Positions 7,001-14,696 of a stretch of 64,000 bases of DNA are shown here, one piece after another. Made by a program: the position numbers and the translations under genes. Location: the NCBI RefSeq assembly GCF_008868005.1, contig NZ_WAAO01000001.1:868001-932000 (forward strand). Reading direction: 5' to 3'. Source of the stretch: Microbacterium algeriense. GTDB taxonomy: Bacteria > Actinomycetota > Actinomycetes > Actinomycetales > Microbacteriaceae. The notes beneath the pieces are model-generated. The model made no database searches. It was not told the DNA's origin and saw nothing but the letters and a program-made list of their open reading frames with translations. Position 1 is the stretch's first letter. Every line of letters begins with the position of its first letter.

Positions 7001-7837
7001 CTAGGCGGGGTGCGCGGGAACGGTCACTCTGGCGCGGACGTGCTCCCAGGCGGGGGCTGACAGCTCGGCGGAGCGCCGCGCGAACTCGTCGAAGCTGCGC
7101 CGGCCCGGCCAGTCCGCCGGAAGCAGGGTCGGGGGAAGCCCGGGGTCGGTGTACGGCAGCACCCGCCAGCGGTCGATGAGCTGCACATGCGCTGCGAAGG
7201 GCTCAGCGGGCAGATCCGACAGCGAGTCCTGGAACGCGAGGTGCTCGGCCCGCAGCGCCTCGAGGTCCCACCACTGCGCCGCGGCGTCGGGGAGGGTGCC
7301 GGCGGGCGCGGGCGCGGAGGCCTGGAAGAGCGTGGCCCATCGGCGAGCGCCCAGTTCCGCGAGGATCTGCTCGATCTCTCCGCGGAGGTGGCCGGGGCAG
7401 ATCCACAGCGCGGGGGAGACCACGCCCGCGCCGATCCACTGCAGACGGCGCCGCAGCTGGTGTCGCACGCTTCTGGCGCTCTCCGGGATCGAGAACGACA
7501 CCAGACACCACGGGTCGTCGTCGGTCATCTCGCGCATCTGGAAGATCCGACGGTCGCCCCGCTCCAGCATCCCGCTCGCGGCCGGGTTCAACCGGTATCC
7601 GATCGCGTCGCCGCGCTCCGCCCGCAGGAGCCCCTTCTGCTTGATGCGGGTGATCCCGGTGCGTGCCTGGGCGGCCGGGATGCCGAGATCGCCGGCCAGG
7701 GTCACGAGGTCGGCGGCAGCGATCCAGCCGCCGAGCGGGCGCAGGTACAGGCCGATCAGCGTGCGCAGCAGCGAGGCGGCGCTGCCCGGCCGCGCATCGA
7801 GGTCGTCCAGCACCACGGCGGCCGGGTCAGCGGTCAT
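7001..7837 (-). CDS. PaaX-family transcriptional regulator of the kynurenine operon
   Basis: 278 residues. The N-terminal 75 residues form a winged helix (SLLRTLIGLYL, then AGDLGIPAAQARTGITRIKQKGLL), the middle has WCLVSFSIPESARSVRHQLRRRLQWIGAG, and the C-terminal region follows the PaaX plan of regulators that sense aryl-CoA or related aromatics. The ATG at 7837 overlaps the end of kynU by 11 bases, so it is the last gene of the kyn operon. A control target is offered by the 15-base inverted repeat at 11000-11043 over the kynA promoter. That PaaX senses a kynurenine-pathway metabolite is an inference from position. Confidence 0.85.
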   Translation of the reverse strand: MTADPAAVVLDDLDARPGSAASLLRTLIGLYLRPLGGWIAAADLVTLAGDLGIPAAQARTGITRIKQKGLLRAERGDAIGYRLNPAASGMLERGDRRIFQMREMTDDDPWCLVSFSIPESARSVRHQLRRRLQWIGAGVVSPALWICPGHLRGEIEQILAELGARRWATLFQASAPAPAGTLPDAAAQWWDLEALRAEHLAFQDSLSDLPAEPFAAHVQLIDRWRVLPYTDPGLPPTLLPADWPGRRSFDEFARRSAELSAPAWEHVRARVTVPAHPA

Positions 7838-9191
7838 CGGACTCCAGAGCGTCGCGGACGGCCAGGACGCCGGTGACGGTCTCCCGGTGAGAGGTGCTGA
7901 GCGGGGAGAGGCCGAGGCGGATGCCGTCGGGGAAGCGGAAGTCCGGGATGATGCCGTCGGCCCAGAGCCGCGCCGTGACCGCCCGGAAGGCGGGGTGGCC
8001 GATCGTGACGTGACCGCCGCGGAGCGCCGAGTCACGCGGGCTCAGGAGCCGGACGCCGATCGGCGCGAGCAGTTCGTCGTACGCGCGCACCGCGAGATCG
8101 GTCAGAGACTGCGACTTCGCGCGCACCGCCTCGATCGTGGACTGCTCGATCAGGTCGAGCATGCCCTGCATCGCCAGCATCGACGTCACCGGCGGCGTGC
8201 CGCTGAGGAGTTGGCGGATGTCGGACGACGGCTCGTACTCCGGTCCCATCGCGAAGATGTCGGCCGCGCTCCACCAGCCCTGGATCGGCTGCCGCAGCAC
8301 GCCCTGCAGGTCGCGGCGCAGGTACGCGAACGCCGGCGACCCCGGGCCGCCGTTGAGGTACTTGTAGGTGCACCCGACGGCCATGTCGACACCCCACTCG
8401 TCGAGCTGCATCGGGACGACGCCGACCGAGTGGCACAGATCCCACATCATGAGCGCGCCCGCGTCGTGGACGGCCGCGGTGATGGCCGGCATGTCGGCGA
8501 GGGCGCCCGAGCGGTAGTCGACGTGGCTCAGCGAGACGAGAGCCGTGCGGTCGGACACCACGGCCTCGACGTCGGCGACGGTGACACCCAGGACCGGGTC
8601 CGGTTCGATCCAGCGCAGCGTCATGCCGGTCTCGGCGGCGACCCCTTCGGCGAGGAACCGGTCGGTGGGGAAGTTCCCCGCCTCGATCACGATCTCCGTG
8701 CGCCGCCCCTGCCCTTCGTCCCTGTTGGGTCCCTGAGCCTTCGCCCCGTTGGGTCCCTGAGCCTTCGCCCCGTTGGGTCCCTGAGCCTTCGCCCCGTTGG
8801 GTCCCTGAGCCTTCGCCCCGTTGGGTCCCTGAGCCTGTCGAAGGGCAGCCCGCATGAGTTTGTAGATCAGCACGCTCGTCGAGTCCGCCACGACGGTCTG
8901 TCCCGCCGCCGCGCCGAGGGCCACGCGGCCGATGCGGTCTCCGAGTTCCATCGGCAGCGCCATCCACTGCTCGTCCCAGGACCGGATGAGTCGCGTCCCC
9001 CAGTCGTCGCGCACGAACGCCGCGAGCTTGTCCGGGATGTCGCGCAGCGGACGGCCGAGCGAGTTGCCGTCGAGGTACGCGGTCACACCCGGGGCGTCGG
9101 CGAAGGCGTCGAGGTGCCCTTGCAGCGGGTCGGCGGCGTCGAGCGTGCGCGCGGCGTCGAGCAGCGCGTCGTCGGAGGATCGATCGGTCAT
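7827..9191 (-). CDS. kynU: Kynureninase, with an in-frame repeat insertion
   Basis: PLP enzyme cleaving kynurenine to anthranilate and alanine. Typical segments are LDGNSLGRPL near the N-terminus, VVADSTSVLIYKLMRAA, EAGNFPTDRF, SLSHVDYRSG, MWDLCHSVG, GCTYKYLNGGPGSPAF (Lys of TYKY binds PLP) and late HVTIGHP. At 454 residues it is about 40 longer than usual: a stretch of five 24-base repeats (8724-8843) inserts (AQGPNGAK)n in the loop between the YKLMRA helix and the EIVIE strand. The insertion keeps frame and lies away from the catalytic residues, so activity is probably kept. Start follows the amidohydrolase stop by one base. Confidence 0.93.
   Translation of the reverse strand: MTDRSSDDALLDAARTLDAADPLQGHLDAFADAPGVTAYLDGNSLGRPLRDIPDKLAAFVRDDWGTRLIRSWDEQWMALPMELGDRIGRVALGAAAGQTVVADSTSVLIYKLMRAALRQAQGPNGAKAQGPNGAKAQGPNGAKAQGPNGAKAQGPNRDEGQGRRTEIVIEAGNFPTDRFLAEGVAAETGMTLRWIEPDPVLGVTVADVEAVVSDRTALVSLSHVDYRSGALADMPAITAAVHDAGALMMWDLCHSVGVVPMQLDEWGVDMAVGCTYKYLNGGPGSPAFAYLRRDLQGVLRQPIQGWWSAADIFAMGPEYEPSSDIRQLLSGTPPVTSMLAMQGMLDLIEQSTIEAVRAKSQSLTDLAVRAYDELLAPIGVRLLSPRDSALRGGHVTIGHPAFRAVTARLWADGIIPDFRFPDGIRLGLSPLSTSHRETVTGVLAVRDALESDDR
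8724..8843. repeat. Five 24-base tandem units inside kynU (CTGAGCCTGTCGAAG family)
   Basis: Units GTTGGGTCCCTGAGCC plus TTCGCCCC, repeated at 8724, 8748, 8772, 8796 and 8820. The last carries the family core CTGAGCCTGTCGAAG, the other four a truncated core. They are translated (minus strand) as repeats of AQGPNGAK. The same core occurs at five other loci in this window, all inside or at the edge of genes. Confidence 0.95.
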
Positions 9192-9192
9192 G

Positions 9193-10143
9193 TCACACCT
9201 TCAGGTCGGCGGCGGTCAGCGGTCGGGCGGAGAGCGGATCGGCGGTCGCGGGGGACCCGCCGGGGACGAGCAGCAGCGCCGCGGAGGGCGTGAGCGGGTC
9301 CACCGGGGCGAGGGCGCGCAGGAGAGCGCCGTCGTCGAGGCCGGCCTCGCGCAGAGCCGTGATCTCGGCGGGGTTCAGGTCGACGGGCGTGGGGCCGTTG
9401 CCCATGTCGGTGCCGTAGCGCACGGTCCCCCCGGCGGCGTGGAAGCGGCGCACGTTGTCGATGGCCACGGCGCGCTGGTCGTCGGCGTGGATCGCGAGGG
9501 TCGAGATCCACGAGGCGGCTGCGGCCTGGCGGGCGATCTCCTCGTCGTCGAGCCGCTGCGTGAAGGGGGCGTGCGCGAGCACGGCGGCGCCGGCACGGAC
9601 GACGCGCTCTGCTTCGCCCGCTCCCTCGGCGTGTGCGACGACGGCGAGGCCGTGGTCCGCCGCGAGCGCGACGATCGTGCGGAGGAGCTCGTCGGAGAAC
9701 ACCGGTCCCGCGGTGCTGTTGCTCGTGACCTTGATGCACGAGGCTCCGGCGTCGACCATCTCGGCGACGGCGTCGGCGGCGGAGGCGGCATCCGCGATCT
9801 CCCGCACCGATCCCTCCGGTGCCCAGTCGCGATCGGACGGGTATCCACCGGGCGCGGTGAGGAAGGCGCCCGCGACGTCGATCCGCACGCCGGGGAGTGC
9901 TGTCCGTCGGAGCTCGTCGGGGTTGCCGCCGAGGTCGACCACCCGGCCGAGGCGGGAGCCGGCCAGGCCGGCGGGATCCACGAGCTGGAGGTGCACATGG
10001 TGGTCGGTGAATCCGCCGAGGACGACTCCGTCGAGTCGCGGGAGTGCGGAGGGGCTCCCGGAGCGCAGCCGCACCCGTCCGTCGGCGAGCTCGACGACGC
10101 CCTCGCGCCATCCGGTGCCGTCGAAGAACGTCGCGGCGTGCAT
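9193..10143 (-). CDS. Amidohydrolase, candidate N-formylkynurenine formamidase
   Basis: 316 residues with the amidohydrolase metal signature: FTDHHVHLQ (HxH), VVAHAEG and LAHAPF (later His), and YGTDMGN (catalytic Asp). The ATG overlaps the kynA stop (TGATG), and the stop is one base before kynU, so the three are translationally coupled. No classical formamidase (KynB cyclase-type or alpha/beta hydrolase) is present between kynA and kynU, and this protein occupies that step. Assignment to formyl-kynurenine hydrolysis is inference; imidazolonepropionase- or dihydropyrimidinase-like substrates cannot be excluded from sequence alone. Confidence 0.8.
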   Translation of the reverse strand: MHAATFFDGTGWREGVVELADGRVRLRSGSPSALPRLDGVVLGGFTDHHVHLQLVDPAGLAGSRLGRVVDLGGNPDELRRTALPGVRIDVAGAFLTAPGGYPSDRDWAPEGSVREIADAASAADAVAEMVDAGASCIKVTSNSTAGPVFSDELLRTIVALAADHGLAVVAHAEGAGEAERVVRAGAAVLAHAPFTQRLDDEEIARQAAAASWISTLAIHADDQRAVAIDNVRRFHAAGGTVRYGTDMGNGPTPVDLNPAEITALREAGLDDGALLRALAPVDPLTPSAALLLVPGGSPATADPLSARPLTAADLKV

Positions 10144-10994
10144 CAGCGGCCGATCTCGGTGCGCACCGTGTAGAGCTCGGGGAAGAACGTCAGATCGAGA
10201 GCGCGCTGCAGGAAGCCGACGCCGCTGGAGCCGCCGGTGCCGACCTTCATGCCGATCGTGCGTGCGACCGTCTTGAGGTGCCGGAACCGCCAGAACTGGA
10301 AGTTGTCCTCGAGGTCGACCAGGTCTTCGCACGCCTCGTACAGGTCCCAGTACCGGCTCGGATCCTGGTAGATCTCGCGGATCGCCGGCACGAGCTCCGG
10401 GGTCTCCCGGTAGGGCTCCCGCACGTCGCGGTCGAGGATCTCCGTCGGCACCGGCAGTCCGCGCCGGGCGGCGAAGCGCAGGAACTCGTCGTACAGGGTG
10501 GGCTTCTCCCACTCGGCGGTGAGCAGGGCCAGGTTGGCGGGGTGGTCGGCGAACACCGTCAGCATTTTCTCGTTCTTGTTGCCGAGGGCGAACTCCACCG
10601 CCCGGTACTGCACGGACTGGAAGCCGGACGAGTTGCCCAGCGCCCCGCGGAACTGCGCGTACTCGGTGGGGGTGAGGGTGGCGAGCACCGACCACTGCTG
10701 CGTCATCACATCCTGGATGCGCTTGACGCGGGCGATGCGCTTGAGCGCTTCCCGCAGGTCGTCGCGGGCGAGCAGCTCCCGCGCGGAGGACAGCTCGTGC
10801 AGCAGCTGCTTGAGCCACAGCTCCGTGGTCTGGTGCTGGATGATGAACAGCATCTCGTCATGGTGCTCCGGCTCGCTCACCGGGTGCTGCGCCGTGAGCA
10901 GCTGGTCCAGCGCCAGGTACGAGCCGTACGTCATCCGCCCCGACAGATCGGTCACGATGCCGGACTCGAGGGCGCGCTCGTTCTCGCTGTGCAT
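10143..10994 (-). CDS. kynA: Tryptophan 2,3-dioxygenase
   Basis: 283 residues, the normal size. Heme dioxygenase that opens the indole ring of tryptophan to N-formylkynurenine, first step of the pathway. Seen: MTYGSYLALDQLL, HHDEMLFIIQHQTTELWLKQLLHEL (residues about 44-68), GFQSVQYR, and the C-terminal WRFRHLKTVARTIGMKVGTGGSSG, where the His of FRH is the heme ligand and the GTGG loop closes over substrate. First gene of the kyn operon. No Shine-Dalgarno is seen; TATGTT six bases before the ATG suggests a leaderless mRNA. Confidence 0.97.
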   Translation of the reverse strand: MHSENERALESGIVTDLSGRMTYGSYLALDQLLTAQHPVSEPEHHDEMLFIIQHQTTELWLKQLLHELSSARELLARDDLREALKRIARVKRIQDVMTQQWSVLATLTPTEYAQFRGALGNSSGFQSVQYRAVEFALGNKNEKMLTVFADHPANLALLTAEWEKPTLYDEFLRFAARRGLPVPTEILDRDVREPYRETPELVPAIREIYQDPSRYWDLYEACEDLVDLEDNFQFWRFRHLKTVARTIGMKVGTGGSSGVGFLQRALDLTFFPELYTVRTEIGR

Positions 10995-10999
10995 GCGCC

Positions 11000-11043
11000 G
11001 AACATATCACTTCTGTGCTGACCGTCATAGAAGTGAAATGTTC
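11000..11043. promoter_or_regulatory. Inverted-repeat operator over the kynA promoter
   Basis: Arms GAACATATCACTTCT (11000-11014) and AGAAGTGAAATGTTC (11029-11043) are complementary at 14 of 15 positions with a 14-base spacer. The proximal arm covers the predicted -10 (TATGTT, minus strand, 11001-11006), six bases before the kynA ATG. A dimeric repressor bound here would block transcription; the PaaX protein at the end of the operon is the obvious candidate. Confidence 0.75.
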
Positions 11044-11251
<208 letters not shown>

Positions 11252-12316
11252 TCAGGGGGTGTCGGGGGCGGTGTGCGCGTCGAGGAAGTCGATGGTCTTC
11301 TGCAGGGCGGTGCGCGCGTCCGGCATATCCAGATGGAACTGGTACTCGTGCGGAAGCGCGGGCTCGTGGGGTGCGGGCCAGAAGAGCGTCGTGACGTCGA
11401 CGCCGAGCTGGTCGAGGCGTTTCGCCAGGGGGATGGACTGCAGCCAGGTGAGGCCGTCGCCGTTGCCGCCGGAGATGTAGGTGGCGGGGAAGTCCGCCGT
11501 GACCCAGTCGATCGTCGACATCGTCGCGCCGGTCGAGTCCTCCGCCCACGTCTTGGTGCCCGAGTACGCCCACATCGCCGACTTGAACCCCCATCCGGGG
11601 ATGCCGTCGAGCTCGGCGAGCGCCGCCAGGTCGTAGACGCCGCAGTTGAGGACGGTCGCCACGAGCTGATCGGACTTCAGTGACGGTGCGATGCCCATGA
11701 TGTCGGCGTAGTCGGGACTCGTGATGAGCGTCGCCATCTGGCTCGCGAGCTGCGCACCCGCGGAGTCGCCGGCCAGCACGATCCGGCTCGCGTCGACGCC
11801 CAGCTCTGCTGCGTGCTCGTCGATGTACGCGAGGGCCGCGTCGAGCTGATGCACGGCGAGCGGGTAGACGCCTTCCGGCCCGATCGTGTAGTTCACGGCG
11901 ATGGTCGTGTAACCCTCGGCGGCGAGGATCCGCATGTACGGGTCGACGTTCTCCTTGGCCCCGGAGATCCAGGCACCGCCGTGGATCCAGACCACCGTCG
12001 GCAGGGGACCGGACGCGGAGGCCGGGCGGAAGACGTCCATCGTGGTGTCCGCGCCGCTGTCGCCGTATGCGACGTCCTTCCGCACGTCGAGCTTCGTCGC
12101 GGGCACGTGCTTGTCCATCTCGGCGGCGGTCTCGTCGCCGCCCTTGGTGAACACGGCACGGATCACCATCGCGGAGGGCCACGGCGTGAGCGAGCCGATG
12201 ATCGCGACCACCGCGACGACGGCGACGATGACGCCGAGCACGATCTTCGTCCGGTGCCACGGCGTGCGCGTCCGTTTCGGGCGGGTGGATGCTGTGGACT
12301 GCGCCTGGCTGCTCAT
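11252..12316 (-). CDS. Membrane-anchored alpha/beta hydrolase (HSL-like esterase)
   Basis: 354 residues. A basic N-terminus is followed by one membrane helix (about 25-45), so the catalytic domain is probably outside. The domain has the oxyanion signature WIHGGAW, the nucleophile elbow GDSAG (Ser nucleophile) and a C-terminal PHEPALPHEYQFHLD with the likely catalytic His. The ATG at 12316 has GGAGAGGGG upstream; longer in-frame starts would add an unlikely Arg-rich segment. The family includes lipases, feruloyl esterases and kynurenine formamidases; it sits next to the kyn operon but is a separate unit, and its export makes a formamidase role unlikely. Confidence 0.85.
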   Translation of the reverse strand: MSSQAQSTASTRPKRTRTPWHRTKIVLGVIVAVVAVVAIIGSLTPWPSAMVIRAVFTKGGDETAAEMDKHVPATKLDVRKDVAYGDSGADTTMDVFRPASASGPLPTVVWIHGGAWISGAKENVDPYMRILAAEGYTTIAVNYTIGPEGVYPLAVHQLDAALAYIDEHAAELGVDASRIVLAGDSAGAQLASQMATLITSPDYADIMGIAPSLKSDQLVATVLNCGVYDLAALAELDGIPGWGFKSAMWAYSGTKTWAEDSTGATMSTIDWVTADFPATYISGGNGDGLTWLQSIPLAKRLDQLGVDVTTLFWPAPHEPALPHEYQFHLDMPDARTALQKTIDFLDAHTAPDTP

Positions 12317-12399
12317 GGACCCCTCTCCAGGCAACAGTGTGCCAGTATTCCGGGGCGCCGCGGTGAACCTCGCGCCGGGCCTGCCTGTGAGGCGCGCGC

Positions 12400-12924
12400 C
12401 TAGGCGGCGAGGGACGCCGTGAGACGACGGAGACCGTACTCGAACGCGCGGTCGACATCGCCGCCGAGGCGGAACGCGCCGGAGAGCTCCATCTGCAGGA
12501 AGCCGTTGGCCCACGCGGTGACGAGCCGGGCGGCGTCGAGCGCATCGTCCTCGCCGACCTGTGCGGCGGCGGCGCGGATCAACGGTGCCGCCGAGCGCTC
12601 CAGGGCGTCGTGCGGTGCCGCGCTCGTGAACATGATCCGGAAGCCCTCAGGATGGTCGCGGGCGAAGTCGCGGTAGGCGTGCGCGATCGCCTCCAGATCG
12701 TCGCCGGCCGCTTCGAGGCGGGCGGTGAGCGCGTCGATGGTCGCCGCGGCGACCGCGGCGAACAGAGCATCCCGATCGCGCAGGCGCTTGTAGAGCGAGG
12801 GGGCGCGGACGCCCACGCGTGTCGCGACCGCCTGCATCGTGAGACCGCCGGCGCCGCTCGCCTCGAGGATCTCCCTGCCGGCGGCCACGATCTCCTCGAC
12901 GGATGTGCGCTCCGGTGTCGGCAT
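12400..12924 (-). CDS. TetR-family repressor, divergent from a metallo-hydrolase
   Basis: 174 residues. N-terminal HTH (GGLTMQAVATRVGVRAPSLYKRL, about 30-53) and a helical C-terminal domain of the WHG/TetR_C_33 type (AHAYRDFARDHPEGFRIMF). The ATG at 12924 has a strong GAGGAGGG site; an upstream start would run through the operator. It is divergent from the metallo-hydrolase gene at 13008, with two operator-like palindromes between them. It probably represses itself and the hydrolase and is relieved by that enzyme's substrate or a related compound. Confidence 0.88.
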   Translation of the reverse strand: MPTPERTSVEEIVAAGREILEASGAGGLTMQAVATRVGVRAPSLYKRLRDRDALFAAVAAATIDALTARLEAAGDDLEAIAHAYRDFARDHPEGFRIMFTSAAPHDALERSAAPLIRAAAAQVGEDDALDAARLVTAWANGFLQMELSGAFRLGGDVDRAFEYGLRRLTASLAA

Positions 12925-12939
12925 GTCGGTCCCTCCTCG

Positions 12940-12960
12940 ATGGCTATTGACAATAGCCAT
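12940..12960. promoter_or_regulatory. TetR operator 1
   Basis: A perfect 21-base palindrome: ATGGCTATTG, one central base, CAATAGCCAT. It lies 16 bases upstream of the TetR start codon. Centre at 12950. Confidence 0.8.
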
Positions 12961-12961
12961 G

Positions 12962-12982
12962 ATAGCTACGTAACGTAGCCAT
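12962..12982. promoter_or_regulatory. TetR operator 2
   Basis: A second 21-base near-palindrome read on the minus strand as ATGGCTACG...CGTAGCTAT. Its centre at 12972 is 22 bases from operator 1, two helical turns, so two dimers could bind on one face. It ends 25 bases before the metallo-hydrolase ATG. Confidence 0.75.
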
Positions 12983-13007
12983 CGCAATCTCTCGAAGAGG
13001 ATCCCCC

Positions 13008-13718
13008 ATGAAGCTCGCCCCGCACCTGCACCGGATCGGCAACGACATCGTCGCCGCCTATCTCGTCGACCTCCCGGAAGGCATCACGCTGATCGACGCG
13101 GGCCTGCCCGGTCACTGGCACGATCTGCAGCGCGAGCTCGCAGAGATCGGGCGTCCGCTGTCCGACGTCCGCGGCCTCGTCCTGACCCACGGCGACAGCG
13201 ACCACATCGGCTTCGCGGAGCGGCTACGGCGGGAGGCGGGCGTCCCCGTGTTCATCCATGCCGCTGATGCGCACCGGGTGCGCACGGGGGAGAAGCCGAA
13301 GACCGCGATGGGGCCGGCTCGTCTGGGGCCGACGCTGGGCTTCTTCGCCTACGGCCTCCGCAAGAACGCGCTGCGCACGCCCCACGTCTCCGAGGTGACG
13401 GAGGTGTCGGACGGGCAGGTGCTCGATCTGCCCGGCGCGCCGGTGGTGATCGGGATGCCGGGGCATTCGCCGGGCAGCATCGCGGTGCATGTGCCGGCAG
13501 CGGACGCCATGTTCGTGGGCGACGCTCTGACGACCCGCCACGTCCTGACCGGCCGGACGGGCGCGCAGCCGGCTCCGTTCACAGATGAGCCGGCGGAGGC
13601 CCTCGCCTCGCTCGACCGGCTGTCCGCGATCCCCGCGTCGTGGGTGCTCCCCGGTCACGGCGCTCCCTGGCACGGCTCTCCCTCCGCCATCGCCGCCGCG
13701 GTCCGCGCCTCCGCCTGA
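13008..13718 (+). CDS. Metallo-beta-lactamase-fold hydrolase
   Basis: 236 residues. Metal ligands are in LTHGDSDH (about 60-67), PGHSPGS, FVGDAL and the terminal LPGHGAPW. The first motif is HxDxDH, with Asp where most family members have the second His of HxHxDH; this variant occurs in some actinobacterial proteins. Between motifs lies FFAYGLRKNALRTPHV, a lid region. AGAGGATC precedes the ATG. Probably an inducible hydrolase controlled by the adjacent TetR protein; its substrate (thioester, lactone or other ester) is unknown. Confidence 0.85.
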   Translation: MKLAPHLHRIGNDIVAAYLVDLPEGITLIDAGLPGHWHDLQRELAEIGRPLSDVRGLVLTHGDSDHIGFAERLRREAGVPVFIHAADAHRVRTGEKPKTAMGPARLGPTLGFFAYGLRKNALRTPHVSEVTEVSDGQVLDLPGAPVVIGMPGHSPGSIAVHVPAADAMFVGDALTTRHVLTGRTGAQPAPFTDEPAEALASLDRLSAIPASWVLPGHGAPWHGSPSAIAAAVRASA

Positions 13719-14021
13719 GTCCCGCCGCACCCGCCGGACACGCCCGTCGCCCGCACACGCCCGGACACGCCCGCCGCACCCGCCCGTCGCCCGCCCGCAC
13801 CCGCCCGGCCGCCCGCACCCGCCCGTCGCCCGCACAACTTCGGAGATCCGACCCGACACGCCGCAGGGAGCGCGCGAGCACCGGCGTGTCGTCGCGCATC
13901 TCCGAAGTTGTGTAGGGCGCAGGGCGTGGGGCAGGGCGGGGGCGTGGGGGCAGGGCGGGGGCGTGGGGGCAGGGCGTGAGGGCAGGGCGTGGGGGCAGGG
14001 CGCAGGGCAGGGTGCGGGGCG
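13719..14021. other. Skewed GC-rich spacer around a composite hairpin
   Basis: No gene. The left part is C-rich (CCCGCACCCGCC-type words), the right part G-rich (GGGCAGGGCGGGGGCGTGG-like words), mirrored around the hairpin at 13833-13912. The two flanks could pair with each other and make one very long structure between the convergent genes. Confidence 0.6.
13833..13912. terminator. Composite hairpin between convergent genes
   Basis: Outer arms CACAACTTCGGAGAT (13833-13847) and its exact complement (13898-13912), 15 bases; inner arms CGACACGCCG (13854-13863) and complement (13882-13891), 10 bases; apical loop of 18 bases. It may act as a bidirectional terminator or be a REP-like element. Confidence 0.65.
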
Positions 14022-14696
14022 TCAGAGTGCGGAGAGGATGGCGGCGGTGTCGCTGATCGTGAGCTGCGGGGGATAGAGGCTCATCACGTGCAGGGCGGCG
14101 GCGTGGTTCTCGGCGGTCGAGCCGGCGCAGGCATCGGCGGCGACGATGACGTGGGCGCCGGCGTCCGCTGCGGCCAGGGCGGTGGAGATCACGCAGCAGT
14201 CCGTGGAGACTCCGGCGAGCACGACATGCGCCCCGCGTCCGACGACCGCCTCGATCTCGGGTCCCCACTTGCCGAAGGTCGGCAGATCGATGGACGGATG
14301 CGGGGTCAGGGCGGTGGCTTCCGGCACCAGGTCGTAGAGCGGGTGGTTCGGCGGCTGATCGGCGAACGGCCAGGCGGCGAAGTAGTCGCCCCAGGACGTG
14401 GAGCGGTCGGCGGTCGGCATCCACCGCGTCACCAGCACCCGGTCGCCGAACGCGTCGGCGAGGGCCCGGATGTGCGGCATCGCCTCACCGAAGAACGGTG
14501 AGCCCCACGCGGACTCCGCCGAGGCGAAGATCGCCTGGGGATCGATCACCACCAGCCAGCTCGCCGCCCCCTGGGCCCCTGAGATCGCCGCCCCCTGGGT
14601 TCCTGCGCCCGGTTCCCCCTGGGTCCCTGCGTCCGGTTCCCCCTGGGTCCCTGGGCCCGGTTCCCCCTGGGTCCCTGATCCTGTCGAAGGGATCAC
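14022..14696 (-). CDS. Isochorismatase-family cysteine hydrolase with repeat-encoded N-terminus
   Basis: The enzyme proper starts at about residue 47 (SWLVVIDPQAIF; Asp of the triad), then FGKWG (Lys) and GVSTDCCVISTALAA (Cys nucleophile), the complete Asp-Lys-Cys triad of nicotinamidase/isochorismatase-like hydrolases. The frame stays open upstream through 24-base repeats to a GTG at 14696 that overlaps the permease stop (GTGA); the first 46 residues are Gly/Pro/Thr/Gln-rich (GTQGEP units). No ribosome site lies closer to the domain, so the repeat array is probably translated. With a purine/cytosine-type permease upstream, hydrolysis of an imported N-heterocycle or its ring-opened amide is likely. 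Confidence 0.82.
   Translation of the reverse strand: MIPSTGSGTQGEPGPGTQGEPDAGTQGEPGAGTQGAAISGAQGAASWLVVIDPQAIFASAESAWGSPFFGEAMPHIRALADAFGDRVLVTRWMPTADRSTSWGDYFAAWPFADQPPNHPLYDLVPEATALTPHPSIDLPTFGKWGPEIEAVVGRGAHVVLAGVSTDCCVISTALAAADAGAHVIVAADACAGSTAENHAAALHVMSLYPPQLTISDTAAILSAL
14563..14692. repeat. Repeat array at the permease/hydrolase junction
   Basis: About five imperfect 24-base units of GGTTCCCCCTGGGTCCCTG type, ending at the permease side with the family core variant CTGATCCTGTCGAAGG. Translated in the hydrolase frame as repeats of GTQGEP(G/D)(P/A). Confidence 0.9.

Noticed and set aside
8724-8843. Tandem units resembling a CRISPR array
   Set aside because: Units are directly adjacent 24-base copies with no unique spacers, inside a translated gene, and no cas genes are nearby.
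11252-12316. The alpha/beta hydrolase next to the kyn operon as the missing kynurenine formamidase
   Set aside because: It has an N-terminal membrane anchor and is a separate transcription unit, while the amidohydrolase lies inside the operon.
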